A stretch of DNA of 5,114 nucleotides from an uncultured Terrimonas sp. GTDB lineage: Bacteria > Bacteroidota > Bacteroidia > Chitinophagales > Chitinophagaceae. Location: contig CAMPJQ010000251.1 in NCBI GenBank assembly GCA_946886925.1, positions 1 through 5,114 of the forward strand, given 5' to 3'. The translations under genes were made by a program, and so were the position numbers. The notes beneath the pieces were generated by a model. It did not search any database and had not been told where the DNA came from. It worked only from the letters and a program-made list of their open reading frames with translations. Shown here piece by piece: positions 1-5,114 of the stretch (position 1 is its first letter; each line of letters begins with the position of its first letter).

Positions 1-65
1 TCATTGAGCAGTTGATTGCTGTAAAATCTTTTAAGATCCTTTAAATCGTTTAGCGTATAATGCAT
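1..65 (-). CDS. 5' end of a downstream gene, possibly AGE-family N-acylglucosamine 2-epimerase (partial)
   Basis: An open frame starts with ATG at 65-63 and runs through 21 codons without a stop to the window edge. It reads MHYTLNDLKDLKRFYSN, followed by QLLN. It begins 65 bp after the transporter stop codon on the same strand, so it is probably the next gene of the operon. The pattern 'LK.FY...LLN' resembles the N-terminus of AGE-family epimerases of Bacteroidota, from memory of the family. In Bacteroides and Tannerella sialic acid loci an AGE-type epimerase turns ManNAc into GlcNAc beside the lyase and transporter, which fits the position here. Only 21 residues are visible and no catalytic residue is included, so the family call is an inference. 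The existence of a coding start is better supported than its function. Confidence 0.5.
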   Translation of the reverse strand, partial: MHYTLNDLKDLKRFYSNQLLN

Positions 66-130
66 AACCTGGTTTGATAGATGGTTTTATAGTGTTGACG
101 CATAAACGTACTTTTTCCTGTTTCCAAAAA

Positions 131-1390
131 TCAGGAATGATTGTTTGTCAGTTCATCAAAATCATTTGCTTTTGGCCGCAGAAAAGAAATTTGTATGATA
201 AGCGCCACCAGAACAATGACCGAAAGCATGGCAAAGCTTTTTCCCAGGTTTCCGGCATCGGTTGATTTTCCAAGCCAGTCTGTTACAAATGCGCCGGCAA
301 ATACCCCTGTCATGTTCATCAGTCCATACGCGGTTGCCCTGTATTTAGACGAAACAAACTGACAAAGAATAGGCATATTGTTGGCATCGAACATGCCAAA
401 CCCAAAGCCAAAGCAAAAGGCTGCGCCAATAACATGAAACATGGAATGACCATAACCAACCAGTAATAATGCGGGAACCGTTAAAGCGAGTCCTATGGCG
501 CTGGTATAAATTCTGCCCCTGATATTTTTTTGCACCCAGCGATCAGATAATATTCCCCCGAAAATTACTCCCAGGAAAGAAGAGGCGGCTATTGTTATCG
601 TTGAAAGCGGCCCGGCCACAGACATGTCAATGCCCAGGTTTTTCGCGAATAAAGTAGGCAGCCAGTTTTTAACGCCCCATCCCGGGAGGCTTGGCACCGC
701 GAAATAGAAGAGAATGATCCAAAAGGCAATATTGGAAAAAAGCAATCCCAGTCCTTTAAATAAAGAAGCTTTTTCTTTTATGATGTTATGTGTTGCAGGT
801 GTTGGCTCCTGTGATTTTTTCTCGCGTAAAAAAACAATCAATACGAGTGAATATACAATTCCGATGATCCCAAAATAATGAAAAGCGGATTGCCAGGAAT
901 AGCTGGAAGCAATGGTGGCGCCAAAGCCGCCAAGCGCCTGGCCCATGTACAGGCCCGTCATGTGAATGCCAATGGCCAGCGACCTTGTTTTTGAAGTATG
1001 ATAGTCGGCAATGAGTGAAAGTCCTGCAGGGATGTATAAAGCTTCGCTCACGCCCATGATCGCTCTCAGCCAGTACAACTGGTTAAAGTTTTCGCTGTAA
1101 CCCATCATATACGTTACACCGCTCCAAACAAAAAGGCTTATTACGATCAGCCATTTGCGGTTCACCCGGTCGGCTATCATTCCTGCCACGGGGCTCATGA
1201 AGCCGTATATCCACAGGAAGATGGCCATCAGTCTTCCAAAATCCCTTGCCTCCCTTAATTCCACGATGTCAATCATCATAGAAGGCTGCATGGTGCTGAG
1301 CATCTGCCTGTCCATGTAGTTGAGCAGCGCAACCACCCACAACAATCCAACCACTACCCAGGGGTATTTTTTTGAATATTTCATTTGCAT
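131..1390 (-). CDS. nanT: MFS transporter, probable sialic acid permease (NanT-like)
   Basis: Inner-membrane carrier of the major facilitator superfamily (PF07690), 419 aa, the usual size for a 12-helix MFS protein. The first helix (about residues 10-25) runs into NYMDRQMLS, the start pattern of the anion:cation symporter-like branch. The loop between helices 2 and 3 carries the MFS signature GMIADRVNRK (70-79), and the second half repeats it as GGILSDRW (278-285). A hydrophilic central loop (about 189-212) separates the two six-helix halves. The substrate cannot be read from the sequence; sialic acid is inferred from the lyase and mutarotase genes upstream. I chose ATG at 1390, with ATG at 1384 (MKYSKKYPW) equally possible. 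The frame stays open up to 1549, but the extra 53 codons translate repeat DNA (RLQGVG, RLQGAG) and overlap the nanM end, so they are rejected. Confidence 0.85.
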   Translation of the reverse strand: MQMKYSKKYPWVVVGLLWVVALLNYMDRQMLSTMQPSMMIDIVELREARDFGRLMAIFLWIYGFMSPVAGMIADRVNRKWLIVISLFVWSGVTYMMGYSENFNQLYWLRAIMGVSEALYIPAGLSLIADYHTSKTRSLAIGIHMTGLYMGQALGGFGATIASSYSWQSAFHYFGIIGIVYSLVLIVFLREKKSQEPTPATHNIIKEKASLFKGLGLLFSNIAFWIILFYFAVPSLPGWGVKNWLPTLFAKNLGIDMSVAGPLSTITIAASSFLGVIFGGILSDRWVQKNIRGRIYTSAIGLALTVPALLLVGYGHSMFHVIGAAFCFGFGFGMFDANNMPILCQFVSSKYRATAYGLMNMTGVFAGAFVTDWLGKSTDAGNLGKSFAMLSVIVLVALIIQISFLRPKANDFDELTNNHS

Positions 1391-1407
1391 GTTGTACGTT
1401 TTTTTAC

Positions 1408-1444
1408 CGCAAAGCGCGCAAAGTATTTCATAAAGCCCGCAAAG
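1408..1444. repeat. Three CGCAAAG motifs upstream of the transporter gene
   Basis: CGCAAAG occurs at 1408-1414, 1417-1423 and 1438-1444, the first two only 2 bp apart. On the minus strand this is the CTTTGCG element lying just upstream of the transporter start and followed by a run of A. Similar CTTTGCG or CTTTGTG strings are frequent between genes in Bacteroidota, from general familiarity. A role is not evident. Confidence 0.6.
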
Positions 1445-1470
1445 AAAACCTTGCTCGTTGTTACAATCTC

Positions 1471-1529
1471 CTTGCCCCTTGCACCCTGCACCTTGTAACC
1501 TGCACCCTACACCCTGCAACCTGTAACCT
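1471..1529. repeat. Degenerate 7-nt-periodic repeat in the nanM-nanT spacer
   Basis: The stretch consists of consecutive heptamer-like units: TTGCACC, CTGCACC, TTGTAACC (8 nt), TGCACCC, TACACCC, TGCAACC, TGTAACC. The consensus is roughly TGYAMCC. The repeat is C-rich on the plus strand and G-rich on the minus strand. Its last unit touches the nanM stop codon (TAG, 1530-1528). Because 7 nt times 3 gives 7 codons, it produces a false heptapeptide-periodic reading frame on the minus strand, which explains the spurious N-terminal extension of the transporter ORF. Confidence 0.8.
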
Positions 1530-2676
1530 ACTGTATCTTCCCCATCCAAATGTCAGGCGTACGCACTCCTGCTCTTATTTCCCCATTCGGTATTATCACT
1601 TCATTATCCCATACAATAGCAGTGGTAGTAACAGGCGCCTGGAAAGGGAGCGGTGCAGTATTTGTCCAATTATCGGTTGTGGTATTGTATACCAATACTT
1701 CTTTACTAAACCCGGGGTGTGAAGCTTGCAATTGATTTTTTTGCCGGATCAGTTCCTGTTTCTTTGCTGTATCGGTAGCCGTATTGATAGCAGCTATTAA
1801 TAATTCTGTTGCATGAAAAGTCTCTCCCTTGTCTCCGCCAAACAGCAATATTTCATTTTTACCTGCAGCTATACCCGTTCCCGCACACAGGTTATAAGGT
1901 AGTGATTTAATTTCCTTCCATTCGTTTTTTTTAAGATCAAATGCAAAAGCGGATGCATAGATGTCGCTGATGCCATTGCTGTTTTTCTTTCTGCCACCCA
2001 TTACATAAACAGCAGGATTACCGTTAGCAGATTGAGCAATCACCACGGCATGAGAAACGGGATGGGGCACGCTGGGCAAAGTATTCCATTGGGCGGGGGC
2101 ATCTGTAATATCCAAACTGTAAAAACCGGATGAAGTATTGTTGCTGTTCTCTCCACCGGCAAGATATATTATATTACCGTGCATGGTAATGCCGGCGTTG
2201 CTGAGGGGTAGGGGAAGGTCAGGCAAATTTTTGATGATCACACTATCATTATTCCATTGCAGTAAGATTACTTTAGCGCTAACGCCATCCGGGTTTTCGC
2301 CGCCGGCACATACAATGCCGATGGGAGTGGAGATGCAGGCCGGATAAGCCAGCGCATAAGGCAAAGCAAATGTTTTATATACCGACAGCGAATCTTTGCC
2401 TGTTCTTTTCATCACAAAACCTTCGGCGTAATATTTTTTCTTTCCGCCTTCCCAGGGCATCCCATCAGGGAAATTAGCTCCTCCGGCTACCAGCAGTACT
2501 TCCTGGTGAACACCGCTAACCGGCCCCGCAAAGCCCCATGCGATTGTTTGAGGAGGCAGGGGAGGAAGGGTGGCGGAGAGCGACCATTGTATAGCGGTAT
2601 CCTGCCTTTTTTCTGTGCAGGAATGAAGATGAGTAAGCATAATAATAGTGAGAAGGAAAGTTGTTAACCAGGTCAT
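1528..2676 (-). CDS. nanM: Kelch-type N-acetylneuraminate mutarotase/epimerase, predicted lipoprotein (NanM-like)
   Basis: A 382-aa beta-propeller protein that would convert alpha-N-acetylneuraminate to the beta anomer outside the cytoplasm, helping uptake. Kelch blade motifs are visible as VAGGANFPDGMPWEGGKK (63-80), CAGGENPDG (123-131), LAGGENSNN (172-180), VMGGRKK (225-231) and LFGGDKG (278-284). The MPWEGGKK segment and the C-terminal NGEIRAGVRTP (364-374) are strongly reminiscent of E. coli NanM and the cyclically permuted mutarotase family. An insertion of about 35 residues (288-322), predicted helical and rich in K, Q and A, interrupts the later blades. Residues 1-20 form a short hydrophobic signal ending LHSC, a plausible if imperfect lipobox with Cys20 as the lipid site; E. 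coli NanM is a soluble periplasmic protein. It starts 39 bp after the lyase stop. The start at 2676 is favoured because it gives a complete signal peptide. Confidence 0.9.
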   Translation of the reverse strand: MTWLTTFLLTIIMLTHLHSCTEKRQDTAIQWSLSATLPPLPPQTIAWGFAGPVSGVHQEVLLVAGGANFPDGMPWEGGKKKYYAEGFVMKRTGKDSLSVYKTFALPYALAYPACISTPIGIVCAGGENPDGVSAKVILLQWNNDSVIIKNLPDLPLPLSNAGITMHGNIIYLAGGENSNNTSSGFYSLDITDAPAQWNTLPSVPHPVSHAVVIAQSANGNPAVYVMGGRKKNSNGISDIYASAFAFDLKKNEWKEIKSLPYNLCAGTGIAAGKNEILLFGGDKGETFHATELLIAAINTATDTAKKQELIRQKNQLQASHPGFSKEVLVYNTTTDNWTNTAPLPFQAPVTTTAIVWDNEVIIPNGEIRAGVRTPDIWMGKIQ

Positions 2677-2715
2677 TATCGTTTACACATTTGTTGCTGT
2701 TGTTTTTGCCTGCTA

Positions 2716-3657
2716 TCAGGCAGACTGTTCGGCCGGCACACGGGATGAAAAGCTGCTGAAATTCAGTTGCTCCACATCTTTTTTGAATAACCCGAATTGT
2801 TCTGCCGGCATGTTTTTCACGGGCAGCCTGAACCCGCCGCAATCTATTCCAATCAGCTTCATGTAGGCCTTACCGGTAGCTATGCCACCGTACTTGCCCA
2901 GCAGGCGGATCATATCAATGGATTGCTGCTGGAGGGCCTGCGCCTGTTCCAGGTTGTTATTGGTAAACGCGTCAATAAGATCGTAATACAACGGCGCCGC
3001 ATAGTTGAATGTACTTCCTACAGCACCTTTGGTACCCAGCACCAGGGCCGAAAGCATATTTTCATCGCGCCCCCACAGCATATCATATTTCCCGTTTTGA
3101 AAACGCATGCACGAAAGAAAATCCATAAAGTCTTCGTGCGTGTATTTGATACCTGCAAAATTGGGTATCTTACCGTCTATCTCCTGCAGCAAATCGTACA
3201 TGGCAATGTTTACGCCGGTAAGCACGGGTATATGGTAATAATAAAAAGGCATATCCGGAACGGCTCCTGCCACTTCAGCGCAGGCAGCGGCCAGCACAGC
3301 GGCATTGGCGGGCTTAAAATAAAACGGAGCGGTAAAAGAAATGGCATATAAGCCGGTTTGTTTTGCGTACAGGGCCAGTTCTTTACAGTCTGCAATACTG
3401 GTTCCTCCGAGGAACAGCATCACTTTAAAATCCTTATCTTCTTTGGTAGCAATGCCCCAGGCTTCGGCTGCCGCTTTTTTTTCCTGCATGGTCATGGAAA
3501 CGCCTTCGCCGGTAGAGCCGCAAATAAAGGCGCCGGTAACACCGTTCGCTTTCAGCATTTCATAATACCGGGGTATCAGAGCGGTATTCAAAGAACCATC
3601 TTTATGCATGGGCGTAAAGGGCGCTGCAATTAACCCTTTCAAGTGTTCTGATGTCAT
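2716..3657 (-). CDS. nanA: N-acetylneuraminate lyase (DHDPS/NAL family)
   Basis: A cytoplasmic class I aldolase of 313 aa (PF00701) predicted to split N-acetylneuraminate into N-acetylmannosamine and pyruvate. GSTGE (47-51) is the pyruvate carboxylate-binding loop. YYYHIP (139-144) contains the conserved tyrosine, probably Tyr141. GIKYTHEDF (169-177) places the Schiff-base lysine at Lys171. GRDE (197-200) followed by GST (214-216) matches the Gly-x-Asp-Glu and serine that bind the sugar in sialic acid lyases, which favours NAL over dihydrodipicolinate synthase. E. coli NanA is 297 aa, so the length is normal. The frame is open up to 3738, but ATG at 3657 (MTSEHLKGLIAAPFTP) gives the proper family N-terminus, and the extension enters an inverted repeat. 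The neighbouring mutarotase and transporter support the sialic acid role. Other members of this family act on different keto acids, so the exact substrate is inferred. Confidence 0.9.
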   Translation of the reverse strand: MTSEHLKGLIAAPFTPMHKDGSLNTALIPRYYEMLKANGVTGAFICGSTGEGVSMTMQEKKAAAEAWGIATKEDKDFKVMLFLGGTSIADCKELALYAKQTGLYAISFTAPFYFKPANAAVLAAACAEVAGAVPDMPFYYYHIPVLTGVNIAMYDLLQEIDGKIPNFAGIKYTHEDFMDFLSCMRFQNGKYDMLWGRDENMLSALVLGTKGAVGSTFNYAAPLYYDLIDAFTNNNLEQAQALQQQSIDMIRLLGKYGGIATGKAYMKLIGIDCGGFRLPVKNMPAEQFGLFKKDVEQLNFSSFSSRVPAEQSA

Positions 3658-3730
3658 GTTCTTGATTTTTGAAAATTGAAAATATGATTTCTTCAATGAG
3701 GATGTTTCAAAAGGGCCGGTATAAGCAATA

Positions 3731-3825
3731 TGCCACAAAGACTCTAAGACACAAAGTTCTGAGTTCTGATTTTTATTTTCTTCAGGCCTCTGCCTGCCTG
3801 CCGGCAGGTTAGAGACTTTGTGGCA
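3731..3825. repeat. Imperfect inverted repeat with internal palindrome
   Basis: The left arm TGCCACAAAGACTCTAA (3731-3747) pairs with the right arm TTAGAGACTTTGTGGCA (3809-3825) over 17 bp with a single mismatch (3741/3815, A opposite A). The 61-bp interior carries a second ACACAAAG copy (3749-3756), a tandem GTTCTGA heptamer (3756-3762 and 3763-3769) and a perfect 12-bp palindrome CCTGCCGGCAGG (3797-3808) abutting the right arm. The arrangement resembles a small non-autonomous repeat element, but no target-site duplication is visible. There is no T-run beside it that would make a standard intrinsic terminator. Confidence 0.75.
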
Positions 3826-3883
3826 AAATTTACCTTTTAAACAGCCTCATAAATTAGGCAGCTACAGGAACAATATATATTCA

Positions 3884-3908
3884 GCGGATCGAAGTTAGTT
3901 AAATCCGC
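3884..3908 (-). other. Short dyad just downstream of the susD-like gene
   Basis: GCGGAT (3884-3889) and ATCCGC (3903-3908) form a 6-bp perfect stem with a 13-nt loop, starting 12 bp past the susD stop codon in the direction of transcription. No T-run follows on the minus strand. It could stabilise the susD mRNA 3' end or be chance. Confidence 0.3.
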
Positions 3909-3920
3909 AAATCATGTATA

Positions 3921-5114
3921 TCATTTTGGTTTAGAAGTAGTATAGCCGGGTGTTTGGTCTACCAGCGGATCGTTTGTCCAGATGGCAGCTTCTATCGGCC
4001 ATAATATTTTATAACCCTGCGTGCCTTTATCCAGAACGCCATAAGGATGACTGGCGCTGATAAAAACCAATGGTTCGCCGCCATACTTCATCCTTCGGAT
4101 ATCATACCAGCGTTTTCCTTCATACACGAACTCTTTGCTGCGTTCTGCGAATATAGCCAGCTCGTTGGCATCCTGTGTACCACTTACAAAAGGCGTGGGG
4201 TCGGCATTGGCGAATGCCCGGTCACGAATTTGCTGAACATACGATGATGGATCACCGCCCTCCGCATTTTCAATTTCAGCAAGCATCAGCAGCCTGTCTG
4301 CTTCGCGGTAAACCGGCCAATCATCTGTAAACACTCTCCTGTTTGCTGCATCCATTTGTCCGGGAAACTTAACCAGCGCAGTATTTCTTACAGTAACTAC
4401 CACGTCTGCGCCTGAAGCGCTGGTTTTATAATAGTCGTAAAAAGTGGCATCCCTGCGTGTGTCGGCAACGTTGTACGACTGGAACAATTCGAAGGTATAC
4501 GCATAACGCTGGATGATCTGGGCGGGAGCGCTGGCAATGTTCAGGGGATCTACAAGCGTTGGGGCAAGGGTTGTGGAGTCTTTTACATGCAGGTTATCAA
4601 AATTGAAGGTAGAGTACAGGAAATACGAATAGGCCGTACCCATTTCTGCTTCACCATCGCGGTAGCGAACGGCCAAAATGATCTCGCTGTTGTTTTTGGT
4701 TTTGAATACATCCGCAAAGTTGGGGAGCAGTGAAGTGCCGGTTACAGCATTCAATGCCGATTTTGCTTCTGCCAGGTCTGCTGTGGTATTGTACAGTTTT
4801 GCAGACCACAAATACACTTCACCTTTTAACATCAGTGCTGCCAAAGGGTTCCACTGGCTTTTATCGGCAGGTGCGCCGGATGTGCCAAACAAACCAATGG
4901 ATTTGTTTACGTCTGCTTTTATGATGTCTAAAACTTCGGCTTCAGATGATCTCGCTCTGCGCAGTGCTACCGCATCCGTATTGCCGTTCGATACTTCAGG
5001 TTCCAGCCATACAGGAACACCGCCATAAGTGCGAAGCAAATGGAAATAATAATAAGCCCGCATGGCATAAGCCTGGCCGAGCAAATAATTTTTTTTGTCG
5101 GCGGCTACAAATTC
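3921..5114 (-). CDS. SusD/RagB-family outer-membrane nutrient-binding lipoprotein (partial, N-terminus beyond window)
   Basis: The C-terminal 397 residues of a SusD-like protein, which works on the cell surface as the ligand-binding lid of a SusC TonB-dependent channel. The frame is open to the window edge (starting EFVAADKKNYLLGQAYAMRA), so the first 100-150 residues, including the lipoprotein signal, are missing. Visible marks are the TPR-like helix AYAMRAYYYFHLLRTYGGVPVW (listed in parts: AYAMRAYYYF at about 15-24, then RTYGGVP), the ERSKEFVYEGKRWYDIRR segment (about 324-341; key residues R, E, F, E, R, W, D, R) and the C-terminal LWPIEAAIWTNDPLVDQTPGY region (about 371-391; key residues W, P, I, N, Q, P, G, Y). 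These correspond to PF14322 and PF07980. Position directly before lyase, mutarotase and transporter genes suggests sialic acid or a sialylated glycan as ligand, like NanU of Tannerella; this is an inference. A TTG at 5084 is internal and not a start. Confidence 0.92.
   Translation of the reverse strand, partial: EFVAADKKNYLLGQAYAMRAYYYFHLLRTYGGVPVWLEPEVSNGNTDAVALRRARSSEAEVLDIIKADVNKSIGLFGTSGAPADKSQWNPLAALMLKGEVYLWSAKLYNTTADLAEAKSALNAVTGTSLLPNFADVFKTKNNSEIILAVRYRDGEAEMGTAYSYFLYSTFNFDNLHVKDSTTLAPTLVDPLNIASAPAQIIQRYAYTFELFQSYNVADTRRDATFYDYYKTSASGADVVVTVRNTALVKFPGQMDAANRRVFTDDWPVYREADRLLMLAEIENAEGGDPSSYVQQIRDRAFANADPTPFVSGTQDANELAIFAERSKEFVYEGKRWYDIRRMKYGGEPLVFISASHPYGVLDKGTQGYKILWPIEAAIWTNDPLVDQTPGYTTSKPK

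Larger units (their letters stand above)
3658..3920. other. Spacer between susD-like gene and lyase gene
   Basis: A 263-bp non-coding interval, the longest in the window. It holds the 17-bp imperfect inverted repeat at 3731-3825 with its internal repeats, and a short GCGGAT/ATCCGC dyad at 3884-3908 just after the susD stop. I searched the minus strand for the Bacteroidota promoter pattern (TTTG, then TAnnTTTG about 19-23 bp on) and found no exact match; TAAATTTTG on the minus strand near 3833-3825 is off by one base in spacing and lacks a clear upstream TTTG. Confidence 0.5.

Noticed and set aside
26..37. ATCTT/AAGAT hairpin as terminator of the transporter gene
   Set aside because: It lies inside the open frame of the next gene, has only a 5-bp AT-rich stem and lacks a following T-run.
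1471..1529. Heptamer array considered as a CRISPR array
   Set aside because: Units are 7 nt long, adjacent and degenerate, with no spacers and no cas genes nearby.
1391..1549. In-frame N-terminal extension of the transporter (53 extra codons)
   Set aside because: It translates the heptamer repeat and the CTTTGCG motifs, has a Cys- and Gly-rich composition unlike an MFS N-terminus, and overlaps the nanM end.
2516..2842. 108-codon minus-strand frame across the lyase-nanM junction
   Set aside because: It overlaps two genes with clear family motifs in another frame and has no domain features of its own.
2797..3351. 184-codon open frame on the plus strand
   Set aside because: It lies wholly antisense to the well-supported lyase gene and shows no recognisable domain; it is a shadow of that gene's codon use.
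3658..3738. In-frame N-terminal extension of the lyase (27 extra codons)
   Set aside because: NAL-family proteins begin close to the GLIAAPFTP segment, and the extension reaches into the left arm of the inverted repeat.
3797..3808. CCTGCCGGCAGG palindrome as an intrinsic terminator
   Set aside because: The palindrome has no unpaired loop, and neither strand has a T-run directly after it; downstream genes of the same pathway argue against full termination.
5082..5084. TTG as a start codon for the SusD-like gene
   Set aside because: The frame continues to the window edge, and the residues at this point belong to a conserved internal helix of SusD proteins, so a start here would remove the signal peptide and N-terminal helices.

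Overview
The window looks like chromosomal DNA from a member of the Bacteroidota, most likely of the Chitinophagaceae type (Chitinophaga or Niastella relatives). This rests on a SusD/RagB nutrient-binding lipoprotein gene, gene starts with A-rich leaders and no clear Shine-Dalgarno, and intergenic spacers filled with short degenerate repeats of the kind common in that phylum. The genus is an inference from style and was not tested.

All recognisable genes lie on the minus strand and read from high to low coordinates. In order of transcription they are: the C-terminal three quarters of a SusD-like protein (5114-3921, cut by the window edge); an N-acetylneuraminate lyase of the DHDPS/NAL family (3657-2716); a Kelch-type cyclically permuted mutarotase resembling NanM, with a lipoprotein signal (2676-1528); an MFS transporter in the position of NanT (1390-131); and the first 21 codons of a further gene (65-1) that runs off the window and may be an AGE-type N-acylglucosamine 2-epimerase. 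Spacers are 263, 39, 137 and 65 bp, all compatible with one transcription unit.

Together the genes describe a sialic acid (Neu5Ac) uptake and breakdown locus of the Bacteroidota type. A SusC/SusD pair (SusC would lie beyond the right edge) takes the sugar across the outer membrane. The mutarotase converts alpha-Neu5Ac to the beta form. The MFS protein carries it across the inner membrane. The lyase splits it into ManNAc and pyruvate. An AGE-type epimerase would then make GlcNAc. No sialidase, acetylesterase, kinase or regulator gene is visible.

The non-coding part is of some interest. The spacer between susD and the lyase gene holds a 17-bp imperfect inverted repeat enclosing a tandem heptamer and a 12-bp perfect palindrome. 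The spacer between nanM and the transporter holds a degenerate 7-nt-periodic repeat that starts at the nanM stop codon, followed by three CGCAAAG motifs. I see no RNA genes, insertion sequences, CRISPR arrays or convincing promoter. The system itself is a known type; I do not claim a new one.
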